From the NCBI RefSeq assembly GCF_013391105.1, contig NZ_CP058335.1:1054001-1118000 (forward strand): DNA of 64,000 nt. The letters are read 5' to 3'. Source of the stretch: Natronomonas salina (GTDB lineage Archaea > Halobacteriota > Halobacteria > Halobacteriales > Haloarculaceae). Made by a program: the position numbers and the translations under genes. Shown here in pieces: positions 52,282 through 61,705 of the stretch. How positions within the stretch are numbered: the first letter of the stretch is position 1; the number at the start of each line of letters is the position of its first letter. Under the pieces are notes generated by a model that was not told where the DNA came from, ran no database searches, and saw only the letters and a list, made by a program, of their open reading frames with translations.

Positions 52282-52288
52282 TATTTTA
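52282..52288 (+). promoter_or_regulatory. TATA-like box of the GGGP synthase gene
   Basis: The stretch tatttta is centred about 28 bases before the ATG at 52313 and supports that start over the upstream ATG at 52265. Confidence 0.55.
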
Positions 52289-52312
52289 GCCGACCGCTCG
52301 CTCTCACGGGGT

Positions 52313-53038
52313 ATGAGCGCGCCCTGGGCCGACTGGGATCACGTCGTCAAGATCGACCCCGACAAGACGCTCGTGGAGGGCGAGACGTTCGAGGACGTCT
52401 GCGCGACGGGGACGGACGCCCTCGAGATCGGCGGCACGACGGGCATGACCGAGGAGAAGATGGCTCGGTTCGTCGAGGCGACGACGAAGTACGACATCCC
52501 GGTCTACATCGAGCCGTCGAACGTCGCGGCGGTGGTCCACCGCGACGGCCTCGACGGCTACCTCGTCCCGGTGGTGCTCAACGCCGGCGACATCTTCTGG
52601 ATGACCGGCGCCCACAAGGAGTGGGCCCGACTCGACGACGACATCGACTGGACGCACACATACACCGAGGCGTACATCGTGCTGAACCCCGACTCGTCGG
52701 TCGCCGACTACACCCAGGCCGACTGCGACCTCGGGGCGGACGACGTGGCCGCGTACGCGGAGATCGCCGAGCAGATGCTCGGCCAGGAGATCGTCTACGT
52801 CGAGTACTCGGGGATGCTCGGCGACCCCGAGGTGGTGCAGGCCGCCGCCGACGGCGTCGACGAGGCGACGGTCTTCTACGGCGGCGGCATCGGCGACTAC
52901 GATTCTGCCTACGAGATGGGGTCGCGGGCCGACACCGTCATCGTCGGCGACCTCGTCCACGACGAGGGCGTCGACGCCGTCCGCGAGACGGTCGAGGGCG
53001 CGAAGGACGCGGCGGCGGAACTCGCCGACGGCGCCTGA
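52313..53038 (+). CDS. Geranylgeranylglyceryl phosphate synthase
   Basis: A 241-residue TIM-barrel prenyltransferase that makes 3-O-geranylgeranylglyceryl phosphate from glycerol-1-phosphate and GGPP, the first ether bond of archaeal lipids. Motifs: [21 protein letters not shown] near the start, [21 protein letters not shown], then [17 protein letters not shown] and [15 protein letters not shown], which bind the phosphate. It matches the haloarchaeal PcrB-like group. The ATG at 52313 follows a TATA box; the frame is open to 52265 inside the preceding gene's end. Confidence 0.94.
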   Translation: MSAPWADWDHVVKIDPDKTLVEGETFEDVCATGTDALEIGGTTGMTEEKMARFVEATTKYDIPVYIEPSNVAAVVHRDGLDGYLVPVVLNAGDIFWMTGAHKEWARLDDDIDWTHTYTEAYIVLNPDSSVADYTQADCDLGADDVAAYAEIAEQMLGQEIVYVEYSGMLGDPEVVQAAADGVDEATVFYGGGIGDYDSAYEMGSRADTVIVGDLVHDEGVDAVRETVEGAKDAAAELADGA

Positions 53039-53120
53039 ACGGAGCGGCGCTCCCGGCGGCGGCACACTTTAATCTGCAGGCGTGACGTTCACCCGCGCGA
53101 GGCGGCAAGTTCCTGGTCCA

Positions 53121-53546
53121 ATGCCCGTAGGAAATCTCGGCCCCGAGGAAGTCGTCACGGTATCGCCGGACCAGACGGTCGACGAGGTCGTCGACCAGTT
53201 CGAGTCGGAGGAGGTCGGCGCCGTGGTCGTCACGGAGGACGACGAGCCGGTGGGGCTCGTCACCGACCGCGACGTCGCGCTGGCGGTCGGCGACGGCGAC
53301 GACGTCGCCCAGCAGTCCGTCGAGGACCTGATGACCGAGGACCCCGTCACGATCCAGGAGGACGCGGAGTCCATCGAGGCCGCCCGGACCATCCAGGAGG
53401 AGAACGTCCGGCGGCTCCCGGTCGTCGACGACGGCGGCCAGCTGTCGGGCATCGTGAGCACCGACGACGTGGTCGCGACCGTCGGCGAACAGCTCGACGA
53501 CATCGCCGACACCATCGAGGCGCAGTCGCCCGACTACAGCCCGTAA
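53121..53546 (+). CDS. Tandem CBS-domain protein
   Basis: A 141-residue protein made of two CBS motifs (about 10-60 and 72-130). The linker MTEDPVTI, the GLVTDRDVALAV segment and ENVRRLPVVDD are typical. CBS pairs bind adenine nucleotides and regulate partners. The start at 53121 (MPVGNLGPEEVV) fits a TATA-like cttt box near 53067 with a short leader. It sits between GGGP synthase and aspS with no obvious partner domain; its regulatory target is unknown. Confidence 0.9.
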   Translation: MPVGNLGPEEVVTVSPDQTVDEVVDQFESEEVGAVVVTEDDEPVGLVTDRDVALAVGDGDDVAQQSVEDLMTEDPVTIQEDAESIEAARTIQEENVRRLPVVDDGGQLSGIVSTDDVVATVGEQLDDIADTIEAQSPDYSP

Positions 53547-53675
53547 GTCGGCTTCCGTCCTCCGTCAGCGGCTCCGTTTTCTCTCGTAGCGTCGCTCGCG
53601 AGGGTCGGGTCCCCCCGGCCGTCCGCGCCGTGTCCGAAAAGTGGGGCTTAAGGGTCGGCCCCGTGAACCCGGGGT

Positions 53676-54980
53676 ATGGAGAACCGCACGTACACCGCGG
53701 ATGCCGAGCCGGGCGATTCGGTCACCGTCGCCGGCTGGGTCCACGAAGTCCGCGACCTCGGTGGGATCGCCTTCCTCATTCTGCGCGACACCACCGGGCG
53801 GATCCAGGTGAAGTTCGAGAAGGAGGAGATGGACGACGACCTCGTGGAGACGGGACTGGAGGTCGCCCGGGAATCGGTCATCTCCGTGACCGGCCAGGTC
53901 GAGGAGGAGCCCCGCGCCCCGACCGGCGTGGAGGTCACGCCGGAGTCCGTCGAGGTCGTCTCGGAGGCCGACACGGAACTGCCGCTTGACCCCTCCGGGA
54001 AGGTCGACGCCGAACTCTCGACGCGGCTCGACAACCGGACGCTCGACCTCCGCCGCGAGGAGGGCCAGGCCATCTTCGAGATCCGCGCCGAGGTGCTCCG
54101 CGGTGTTCGGGAGGCGTTCCGCGAGGCCGACGCTACCGAGATCAACACGCCGAAGATCGTCGCCACCGGCACCGAGGGCGGGACGGAGCTGTTCCCGATC
54201 ACGTACTTCGGCCGCGAAGCGTTCATGAACCAGAGCCCGCAGCTGTTCAAGCAGCTCATCGCGGGCTCGAACCTCGAGCGCGTCTTCGAGATCGGCCCCA
54301 TCTTCCGCGCCGAGGAGCACAACACGCCGCGACACCTCAACGAGGCGACCTCCATCGACTTCGAGGGCGCCTTCTGCGACCACCACGACGCGATGGACGT
54401 CTGCGAGTCCGTCGTCGTCTCCGCCTACGAGGCCGTCGCCGAGAACTGCGAGACGCAGCTAGAGGCCCTCGACCTCGCCGAGGAGTTCGAGCCGCCGGAG
54501 ACGCCGTTCCCCCGGCTCTCCTACGAGGAGGCCATCGAGCGCATCAACGCGACCGGCGAGCTCGACGAGCAGCTGGTCTGGGGCGACGACCTGCCGACGG
54601 AGGGCGAGAAGGCCCTCGGCGACGACGTCGGCGGCCACTACTTCATCACCGACTGGCCCGCGGAGATCAAGCCGTTCTATATCATGGACCACGACGACGA
54701 CGCGGAGCTGTCGACGGGCTTCGACATGATGCACCCGCGGATGGAGCTCGTCTCGGGCGGCCAGCGCGAGCACCGCCGCGAGCAGCTCATCGAGGGCTTC
54801 GAACAGCAGGGGCTCGACCCGGACGCCTTCGAGTACTACACCAAGATGTTCCAGTACGGCATCCCGCCGCACGCCGGCTGGGGCCTCGGCGCCGAGCGCC
54901 TCCTGATGACGATGCTCGACCTGGGGAACATCCGCGAGGCGGTGCTGTTCCCGCGAGACCGGCAGCGTCTGAGCCCGTAG
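53676..54980 (+). CDS. aspS: Aspartyl-tRNA synthetase (archaeal type)
   Basis: A 434-residue class II synthetase. An N-terminal OB-fold (about 1-110, [19 protein letters not shown]) binds the anticodon. Motif 2 is in [19 protein letters not shown] and motif 3 in [17 protein letters not shown]. The archaeal enzyme may charge both tRNA-Asp and tRNA-Asn; GatB in this window would complete the indirect Asn route. The C-terminus [12 protein letters not shown] is the usual haloarchaeal ending. The 3' end is partly duplicated downstream (see the repeat at 54957-55056). Confidence 0.97.
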   Translation: MENRTYTADAEPGDSVTVAGWVHEVRDLGGIAFLILRDTTGRIQVKFEKEEMDDDLVETGLEVARESVISVTGQVEEEPRAPTGVEVTPESVEVVSEADTELPLDPSGKVDAELSTRLDNRTLDLRREEGQAIFEIRAEVLRGVREAFREADATEINTPKIVATGTEGGTELFPITYFGREAFMNQSPQLFKQLIAGSNLERVFEIGPIFRAEEHNTPRHLNEATSIDFEGAFCDHHDAMDVCESVVVSAYEAVAENCETQLEALDLAEEFEPPETPFPRLSYEEAIERINATGELDEQLVWGDDLPTEGEKALGDDVGGHYFITDWPAEIKPFYIMDHDDDAELSTGFDMMHPRMELVSGGQREHRREQLIEGFEQQGLDPDAFEYYTKMFQYGIPPHAGWGLGAERLLMTMLDLGNIREAVLFPRDRQRLSP

Positions 54981-55056
54981 GGCGAAGACGTTGGGTACCA
55001 GCGAGGCGCACGGAGTGCGTCTCGCAGGACCGGCAGCGCCTGTCGCCGTAGGCGAC
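54957..55056 (+). repeat. Duplicated aspS 3' end with covarying stop-codon hairpins
   Basis: The codons for Asp-Arg-Gln-Arg-Leu-Ser-Pro and TAG occur at 54957-54980 (the true aspS end) and again at 55028-55051. The copies differ at four bases, all synonymous. Each copy places the stop in the loop of a small hairpin: gccc/gggc around gta at 54973-54983, and gtcgcc/ggcgac around gta at 55042-55056. Between them is an 11-base stem hairpin with one wobble (55001-55025, loop gga). No other coding sequence is present. Confidence 0.65.
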
Positions 55057-55228
55057 GGCGCACCCGTCGGGCGGGGACTCAGACGATACAGTCTGCTCGC
55101 AGTCTCTCTTTCCACAGACATCGACCGAGAGCGACCGCACCATCGACCCACCGACAAAAGGACCGGCATCCGCTGTTCCGTGTCCCTCAATGTACCTCGA
55201 TGGTAACGAGTGGTATTTCGGGGCAAGG

Positions 55229-55234
55229 TTTATA
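55229..55234 (+). promoter_or_regulatory. TATA box of the coiled-coil protein gene
   Basis: The sequence tttata (within ggtttataccg) is centred about 30 bases before the ATG at 55262, indicating a leaderless transcript starting there rather than at the upstream ATG at 55190. Confidence 0.55.
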
Positions 55235-55261
55235 CCGCTGGGAGGCCTCCTTCCAGATACA

Positions 55262-55906
55262 ATGAGCCAGAACGACTCCCCCGTAAGCCTCGTGTTCGAA
55301 ATGCAGCGCAACACCGTCGAGCAGACCTACGACGCCGTCCAGCGCGGCGTCGAGTTCCAGCAGAACGTCAACGAGACGTTCGTCGACAACCTCCAGACCA
55401 CCCGGGACGTCCAAGAGCGCAGCAACGACCTCTTCCGCTCCAGCGTCGACGCGTACTTCGACGCCCTCGATGCGGCCGTCCCCGGCCAGCAGGACGTCGT
55501 CGTCGAGTTCCGCGGGACCGTCGAGGAGCAGCTCGACACCATCGAGGACAGCCAGGCCGACGCCTTCGACGCCTTCGAGGAGAATCTCCAGGAGGGCAAC
55601 GAGTCCGTCGACGAGTTCCTCGAGAACTTCCTCGAGCAGCTCGACGAGCAGGTCCAGGCCATCGTCGAGGTCAACGAGGACCTCGAGGACCAGACCGTCG
55701 AGGCCGTCGAGAACCTCGAGGACCAGATCGACGAGCTCGAGACCGAACTGGAGAACCGCGGCGAGGAGTTCCAGCAGCAGCTCGAAGAGCAGATCGAGGA
55801 GATCCAGCAGCAGCTCGAGGAGCAGGCCGAGACGCTCCAGACCCAGGTCGAGGACGTCACCCGGCAGGTCGAGGACGTCACCGAGAGCGCGAACCTCTCG
55901 GCGTAA
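55262..55906 (+). CDS. Long coiled-coil, phasin-like acidic protein
   Basis: A 214-residue soluble protein starting MSQNDSPVSLVFEMQRNTVE. The N-terminal 110 residues are amphipathic helices with a Gln/Val/Asn pattern resembling phasins. The second half is a nearly unbroken coiled coil of Glu, Gln and Leu heptads (for example QQLEEQIEEIQQQLEEQ). Phasins coat polyhydroxyalkanoate granules; no polymer synthase gene is nearby, so this is a hypothesis. The alternative is a structural filament or membrane-adaptor protein. The start follows a TATA box at 55229. Confidence 0.75.
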   Translation: MSQNDSPVSLVFEMQRNTVEQTYDAVQRGVEFQQNVNETFVDNLQTTRDVQERSNDLFRSSVDAYFDALDAAVPGQQDVVVEFRGTVEEQLDTIEDSQADAFDAFEENLQEGNESVDEFLENFLEQLDEQVQAIVEVNEDLEDQTVEAVENLEDQIDELETELENRGEEFQQQLEEQIEEIQQQLEEQAETLQTQVEDVTRQVEDVTESANLSA

Positions 55907-56072
55907 TTCGACCCGGCGCGACTCGACTGCGGTCTCCACGTTCGAACGCCCACACCTTCTCGTTCTTTCACGTCACCCAGCGGTAGCCCCGGGTATGAGA
56001 TACGACCGACGGTCGATGGTAGTCGACTGATTTCGAGAACAGGACGACTCGAAAGCCCCGGGTGACGCCGTC

Positions 56073-57872
56073 CTACAGGTACGCCAGGAGGACGGCGAGC
56101 GCGCCGAACAGCACGGCGATGGCGATGAAGACGCTCGTGCCGACGGAGGCGCGGAGCCGCAGGGAGCGGCGGTCAGCCTCGCGCGGCAGTCCCTCGACGG
56201 CGACCCCGGGGACACGCTCGGCGGCCCGGTAGGCGTAGCCGCCGGGGTCCGAGCCGACGCGCATCGACGCGCCCGCCGTCGCCATGACGACGCGGTCGAC
56301 GGCCGCCCACAGCTCCGTGATCCCCCAGACGAGGCCGCAGCCGCTATAGAAGGCTGCGGGGAACAGCACCCGGTCGACGTCAGGCATCGACGCGAGCCGC
56401 CCGATGGGGCCCTTCAGCGCGAAGAACGCCGCGAAGCCGACGACGAGCAGGACCGCGCTCTCGACCAGGTGGCCCGTGCTGTAAGGGTGCAGCTCCGAGA
56501 TCGCCTCCGCCGACAGCGGCAGCAGCTCGAACAGCAGGTCTGGGACGAGCCCGTAGAGCAGGCAGAAACCGCCGACGGCGAGCATCGCGACGGTCTGGCC
56601 GGGCGTCGCGTCCGCCGGTTCGACGGTGTTCTCGCCGTGGAAGAAGATGTAGTAGCCCAGCTTGACGAACGACATGAACGTCCCGACGGCGCCGACGATG
56701 AGCGCCCACCAGAGGACGTCGCCGTAGGCGGCCGTCCCCGAGAGCCCGAACTCGTAGTTGTGGACGTGGTGGGCCTCGTCGAGGACCATCCCCTTCGAGA
56801 TGAAGCCGTTGGTCCCCGGGACCGCCGTGATGGAGGCCGCGCCGATCAGGTACGCCAGGAACGTCAGTGGCATCACGTTCCAGAGGCCGCCGAGGTTCTT
56901 GATGTGCTCCTCGCCGGTCCGGTAGATGACGACGCCGACGGCCATGAACAGCAGCGCTTTGAACAGGACGTTGTTGAACATGTGGGCGAGCCCGCCGGCG
57001 GTTGAGAGCTCGGTCCCCAGGCCGATGCCGACCAGCATGTACCCGACCTGCGCCTGGATGTGGTAGGTGAGGAGGCGCCGCGGGTCGTACTGCAGCAGGG
57101 CGTAGAAGACGCCGTAGACTGCCATCGCGCCGCCGATGTAGGCGAGCCACAGCTGTTCGCCTGGGAACGCCCGGTACATGACGTAGGCGGCGGTCTTCGT
57201 CGTGAAGACCGACAGGAACACCGACGACGCGACGTGCGGCCGGGGGTAGGTGTCGGGCAGCCAGGAGTGCAGGAAGATGAACCCGCAGTTGATGCCGATG
57301 CCGACCGCCGCCAGCGGGACGGCGGCCTCGGCGATACCGAAGTTGTCGGCGTAGTGGAACGACCTGACCGAGGCGTAGTGGACGACCACGGCGGCCAGCA
57401 GTATCGTCCCGCCGGTCGCGTGGAACAGCGCGTACCGGAAGCCGGCGCGGACCGCCTCGCCGCCGTAGTGCCACACCAGGAGCGTCGACGTCACCGCCAT
57501 CAGCTCCCAGAAGAAGATCAGCGTCAGCCAGTCGCCCGCGAAGACGACGCCGACGGTGCTGGCGACGTACGAGAGCGCGAAGGCGGTCCGGACGCGGTCG
57601 ACGTCCGTCGCGGCGGCGTAGAGAACGGCGGCGGTCGCGAGCGTGGCGACCGCCACGGCGACCAGCCGCGCCGGGTCGTCGACGTTGAGGAAGACGACGT
57701 CGAACCCGAGGAACCCCGCGTCCAGGTACGTCCCGTTCTCGAGCAGGAGCGCCTGGACGCCGACGGCGGCCGTCGCCAGGCCGCCGAGGAGGTGTCCGAC
57801 GCGGGCCGGCAGCACCGCGACCAGGAAGGCGGCCGCGAGCACGTACGCGAACGGCGGGACCGACTCGATCAT
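56073..57872 (-). CDS. mnhD: Mrp/Mnh antiporter MnhD-like proton-conducting subunit (third D-type)
   Basis: A 599-residue membrane protein with about 14-16 transmembrane segments of the ND2/ND4/ND5 proton-channel family. Segments such as FFWELMAVTSTLLVWHY, FIFLHSWLPDTYPRPHVASS and HIQAQVGYMLVGIGLG carry the family's conserved Lys/Glu/His positions. It is the last gene of the Mrp operon and overlaps the previous gene by four bases (57869-57872). In the Mrp complex D-type subunits translocate protons for Na+(K+)/H+ exchange. Its long C-terminal domain is unusual for MnhD and may serve the role of the missing MnhA N-terminal half. Confidence 0.9.
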   Translation of the reverse strand: MIESVPPFAYVLAAAFLVAVLPARVGHLLGGLATAAVGVQALLLENGTYLDAGFLGFDVVFLNVDDPARLVAVAVATLATAAVLYAAATDVDRVRTAFALSYVASTVGVVFAGDWLTLIFFWELMAVTSTLLVWHYGGEAVRAGFRYALFHATGGTILLAAVVVHYASVRSFHYADNFGIAEAAVPLAAVGIGINCGFIFLHSWLPDTYPRPHVASSVFLSVFTTKTAAYVMYRAFPGEQLWLAYIGGAMAVYGVFYALLQYDPRRLLTYHIQAQVGYMLVGIGLGTELSTAGGLAHMFNNVLFKALLFMAVGVVIYRTGEEHIKNLGGLWNVMPLTFLAYLIGAASITAVPGTNGFISKGMVLDEAHHVHNYEFGLSGTAAYGDVLWWALIVGAVGTFMSFVKLGYYIFFHGENTVEPADATPGQTVAMLAVGGFCLLYGLVPDLLFELLPLSAEAISELHPYSTGHLVESAVLLVVGFAAFFALKGPIGRLASMPDVDRVLFPAAFYSGCGLVWGITELWAAVDRVVMATAGASMRVGSDPGGYAYRAAERVPGVAVEGLPREADRRSLRLRASVGTSVFIAIAVLFGALAVLLAYL

Positions 57873-59797
57873 CGCGCCACCTCCGTCCCGGCGACCACGC
57901 TGTCGACGATGACCTCGATGAGGTCGAGGAAGACCGCCTGGTCCGGGACGACGCCGAGCAGGATGGCGCCCGTCGCGGCGGCGACGATGGGGCCGAGCAT
58001 GAACCAGGTGGTCTCCCGCCCGAGGAGCGCCTCCCGGGGCGTGAGCCGCCGCCAGCCCTCGGCCGGCGGGCCTTCGTGGTGGGCGCCTCCGTGGCCGTCG
58101 TCGTGGTGCTCCGGACTCGGCGCCTCGTCGTCGGCGGGGGTGGTCGTCTCGGGCCCGTCGAACTCCTCCTCGACGACGTGGTCGCTCGGGTTCTGGTCGA
58201 CGGCGTACTCGCCGTCGACGAGCGGCGCCGGCTCGCTGTAGTCCCGGCGCTCCCCCGACGCCCCCGAGAAGTCCGGCTGGAGGTCGGCGGGGTCGATCTC
58301 GACGTCCTCGTCCGCGTCGCCGTCAGCGCTCGTCCCGTCCTCCGCGTCGGCTTCGGCGTCGTCCGATTCCGCGTCGTCGATCGGGTTCCCGCCGTCGGCC
58401 TTCGGCAGCACGGACCGCCGCTCGCCGCCGGGCCGGAAGTCGACGACCGGTTTGGCGTCGTGGTCGTCCTCGGTCTCGAAGAACGCCGTGTACACCACCG
58501 GCCAGAAGTACGCGACGTTGAGGACGCCGGAGACGAGCAGCGCGCCGGCGAGGTAGAGGCCGACGCCGCCCATCTCGAGGCCGCCGATCAGCATGTAGTA
58601 CTTCGAGACGAAGCCCGCGAACAGCGGCATCCCGGCCATGCCGGCGGCGGCGAGCGCGAAGCAGCCCAGGGTGACGGGCATCCGCCTGCCGATGCCGGCC
58701 ATCTTCGAGATGTGGTCGGTGTGGGTCTCGACGTGGATGGCGCCGGCACAGAAGAACAGGGTGAGCTTCATGAACGCGTGGGCGGGGATGTGCAGCAACG
58801 CGCCCACGAGCCCGTGCCAGCCGAACAGCCCCAGCCCGAGGACGATGTAGCTGAGTTGGCTGACCGTCGAGTACGCGAGCCGCTGCTTGAGGTGGTCCTT
58901 GCGGATGGCGATGAACGAGGCCGCCAGCAGCGTGAACGCCGCCAGCCCCGAAACCAGGACCGCCATCCCGAGGTCGTAGGCGAGTTCGGGGCCGAAGACG
59001 TACAGCGTCACGCGCGCGACGCCGAAGGCGCCGGACTTCACGACCGCGACGGCGTGCAGTAGCCCCGAGACGGGCGTCGGCGCGACCATCGCGACCGGGA
59101 GCCACTGGTGCAGCGGCATGAGCCCGGCCTTGACGCCGAAGCCGATGGCCAGGATGGCGTATGCGAGGCGGGCGTACATCGGGTCGATCGCCGCCAGCCC
59201 CTCGATGCCGCCGGCGGTGAACGTGACGGTGCCGACCAGCCAGAAGACCAGTACCGTCCCGGCGAGGACGAGGACGCCGCCGCCGAACATCGTGTAGGCG
59301 AGGTACTTCCGGCCCGCCGAGCGGGCCTCGCCGGTCTCGTCGTGGGCGACAAGCGGGTACGTCGCCACCGACAGCAGCTCGTAGAACAGGAAGATGGTGA
59401 CGAGGTTGCCGGCGAAGGCGATGCCCATCGTCGCCGACAGCGAGGCGGCGAACGACGCGAAGTACCGCGTCTGGCCGTGCTCCTCGAGGCCGCGCATGTA
59501 GCCGATGCTGTAGAACGAGGTGACGATCCACAGCAGGCTCGCGAGGAAGGCGAACAGCGTCCCCAGGGGGTCGGCCCGGAGGACGAACTCGACGCCGGCG
59601 ACGAACTCGCCGGCGGAGAACTCGTAGGTCTCGCCCGCGAGGACGCCCGGGACCATCGACGCGACGATGCCGAACTTCGCGAAGGCGGCGACGATCGTGA
59701 CGGCTTCGCGGACGTTGGGACGTCGGTGCGCGGCGAAGATGCCGAACATCGCGACGAGCGACACCAGCACGGCGTACAGTGGGCGTAGGTCGTCCAT
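57869..59797 (-). CDS. mnhD: Mrp/Mnh antiporter MnhD-like subunit with acidic His-rich insertion
   Basis: A 642-residue ND-family proton channel. The core (about 1-440) has the usual transmembrane helices, for example FFYELLSVATYPLVAHDE and MPLHQWLPVAMVAPTPVSG. Residues about 443-588 form an inserted hydrophilic stretch, very rich in Asp and Glu, with a His-rich patch EHHDDGHGGAHHEG. Two short final helices follow. This insertion is not part of the standard MnhD fold. The gene overlaps both neighbours (57869-57872 and 59797), indicating tight translational coupling. Confidence 0.9.
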   Translation of the reverse strand: MDDLRPLYAVLVSLVAMFGIFAAHRRPNVREAVTIVAAFAKFGIVASMVPGVLAGETYEFSAGEFVAGVEFVLRADPLGTLFAFLASLLWIVTSFYSIGYMRGLEEHGQTRYFASFAASLSATMGIAFAGNLVTIFLFYELLSVATYPLVAHDETGEARSAGRKYLAYTMFGGGVLVLAGTVLVFWLVGTVTFTAGGIEGLAAIDPMYARLAYAILAIGFGVKAGLMPLHQWLPVAMVAPTPVSGLLHAVAVVKSGAFGVARVTLYVFGPELAYDLGMAVLVSGLAAFTLLAASFIAIRKDHLKQRLAYSTVSQLSYIVLGLGLFGWHGLVGALLHIPAHAFMKLTLFFCAGAIHVETHTDHISKMAGIGRRMPVTLGCFALAAAGMAGMPLFAGFVSKYYMLIGGLEMGGVGLYLAGALLVSGVLNVAYFWPVVYTAFFETEDDHDAKPVVDFRPGGERRSVLPKADGGNPIDDAESDDAEADAEDGTSADGDADEDVEIDPADLQPDFSGASGERRDYSEPAPLVDGEYAVDQNPSDHVVEEEFDGPETTTPADDEAPSPEHHDDGHGGAHHEGPPAEGWRRLTPREALLGRETTWFMLGPIVAAATGAILLGVVPDQAVFLDLIEVIVDSVVAGTEVAR

Positions 59798-61326
59798 CAG
59801 AGGAACACCTCCATGAAGGGAGCCAGCAGCGTCTCGAAGGCCGGCCCGGCGAAGCCGAGCGCGACCGTCAGCGCGGCGACGAGGGCCGTCACCGCGACCA
59901 TGCCGACGGAGACGGAGGGGTCGGCGTCCGGGTCGGCGGACGCGTCACCGCCGTCGGACCGCACTGCCCCGTCGGCGGTCGGCGAGGGACCCGCGGGTTC
60001 GGCGTCGTCCGCGGGGCGGAAGTACAGCGTCTCGAGCAGGCGGGCGGCGTACAGCAGCGTCAGCAGCGTGCTGAACAGGACGACGCCCGCCACCACGGGC
60101 GCGCCGGCCTCGACGGCGCCCCACGCGATGTACCACTTGCCGAGGAAGCCGATGGAGGGCGGGACGCCGACGAGGCCGAGCAGCAGGACGCCCAGGGCGG
60201 CGACGGTCACGGGCGACCGGTAGCCGAGGTTGGCGTACCCCCCGACGTCCCGGGTGCCGTGAGCGAGTCCGAGGACGCCGACGGCGAGGAACAGCCCGGA
60301 CTTCATCAGCCCGTGGCCGACGAGGTGGATGGCGCCGCCGAGGACGGCCTGCTCGGTGGCGAGGCCGAAGGCGGCGACGACCAGCCCGAACTGCGCGACG
60401 GAGGAGTACGCCAGCATCCGCTTGACCTCCGACTGGGTCACCGCGAGGACGCTCCCGGCGACGACGCTGAGGGTCGCCGCGGCGACGAACGCGCGCTGGG
60501 CCAGCGGGACCGCCGCGAAGAACTCGACGGTGTACACCGAGTAGATCAGCCGCGCGAGCGCGTACGCGCCGACGGTCGACGCCAGCCCGGAGATGTAGGC
60601 GGTCACCGTGTCCGGCGACTCGGCGTAGGCGTCCGGCATCCAGGTGTGCAGCGGGAAGACGGCCGCCTTGACCGAGAGGCCGACCGCGACGAAGCCGAAG
60701 GAGGCGACGACCATCGGGTCGGTGTAGGCGACCTCCGAGCCGAGCGTCCCAGCCAGTTCGGCCATGTTCAGCGTCCCGGTCGCCAGCAGCAGGTAGCCGA
60801 CGCCGACGAGGTACAGCGACGCCCCGGCGGTCCCGAGGATGAGGTACTTCAGCGCCGCGAGCGCCGCTCGACCGGAGCGGTCGGCCGCGACCAGCGCGTA
60901 CGTCGCCAGTCCGGTAATCTCCAGGAAGACGAACAGGTTGAACACGTCCCCGGTGAGCGAGACGCCCATCAGCCCGGCCAGCAGCAGCAGGTAGGCGCTG
61001 TAGAAGCTGTTCCGCCGCGGGCCGGCCCGCCGGGCGAACCCGAGGACGAGCAGCGCGACGACGGCGATCAGCGCGACGACGCCCGCCGAGAGGCCGTCGG
61101 CGGCCAGCTCGATGCCGTACTGCCGGTCGTAGCCGCCGAGCTGGTGGAAGTAGCGCTCGCCGGCGTAGACCCGCCCGACGACCCGGGCGGCGAGGCCGGT
61201 CTCGACGAGCGTCGCGAGCAGCGCGACCGGCCACCCGACCTCGTCGAACTTGAGGCCGAACAGCAGCGGCAGCGTCGCCGCGACGATGGGGACGGCGACG
61301 AGCAGCGGGAGTTCGAGGTTACTCAT
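59797..61326 (-). CDS. mnhD: Mrp/Mnh antiporter subunit D
   Basis: A 509-residue ND-type proton channel of normal MnhD length, with about 14 transmembrane helices. Segments LFVFLEITGLATYALVAAD, VFPLHTWMPDAYAESPDT and LAYSSVAQFGLVVAAFGL carry the conserved Glu, Lys and His residues of the family. It directly follows mnhC, the standard order for Mrp operons, so it is the best candidate for the true MnhD. It overlaps the preceding mnhC gene by eight bases (61319-61326). Confidence 0.95.
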   Translation of the reverse strand: MSNLELPLLVAVPIVAATLPLLFGLKFDEVGWPVALLATLVETGLAARVVGRVYAGERYFHQLGGYDRQYGIELAADGLSAGVVALIAVVALLVLGFARRAGPRRNSFYSAYLLLLAGLMGVSLTGDVFNLFVFLEITGLATYALVAADRSGRAALAALKYLILGTAGASLYLVGVGYLLLATGTLNMAELAGTLGSEVAYTDPMVVASFGFVAVGLSVKAAVFPLHTWMPDAYAESPDTVTAYISGLASTVGAYALARLIYSVYTVEFFAAVPLAQRAFVAAATLSVVAGSVLAVTQSEVKRMLAYSSVAQFGLVVAAFGLATEQAVLGGAIHLVGHGLMKSGLFLAVGVLGLAHGTRDVGGYANLGYRSPVTVAALGVLLLGLVGVPPSIGFLGKWYIAWGAVEAGAPVVAGVVLFSTLLTLLYAARLLETLYFRPADDAEPAGPSPTADGAVRSDGGDASADPDADPSVSVGMVAVTALVAALTVALGFAGPAFETLLAPFMEVFL

Positions 61327-61705
61327 CGGCCACCTCCCGGATGGTGTGCTCGTCGAGCGTGCCGTACTCCGAGTAGATGCGGACGATGAGCGCCAGCGCG
61401 ACCGCGGTGAGGCTGACGCCGACGACGATGGCGGTCAGCACGATGACGTGCGGCAGCGGGCTGACGTACTCGCCGACCGCGCCGCCCGCCGAGGGGACGA
61501 CGGGGACCTCGGCGCCGGCGACGTACGCCATCGAGATGAAGAACAGGAAGATAGCGCTCTGGAAGAGGTTCAGCCCGATGACCTTCTTCACGAGGTTGGG
61601 GCTGGCCACCATCATGTACAGCCCGGTGGCGAACAGCACGGCGAACGTCGCGTAGGCGTACCGGGTGGCCAGGAAGTCCACCTGGAGGACCGGGACCTCC
61701 ATCAT
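61319..61705 (-). CDS. mnhC: Mrp/Mnh antiporter subunit C
   Basis: A 128-residue membrane protein with three transmembrane segments, NuoK-like (YATFAVLFATGLYMMVASPN, KKVIGLNLFQSAIFLFFISM, PHVIVLTAIVVGVSLTAVAL). Subunit C stabilises the antiporter core and resembles NuoK of complex I. Its stop overlaps the mnhD start by eight bases and its start overlaps the end of mnhB by four (61702-61705). It stands in the usual B-C-D order. Confidence 0.93.
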   Translation of the reverse strand: MMEVPVLQVDFLATRYAYATFAVLFATGLYMMVASPNLVKKVIGLNLFQSAIFLFFISMAYVAGAEVPVVPSAGGAVGEYVSPLPHVIVLTAIVVGVSLTAVALALIVRIYSEYGTLDEHTIREVADE

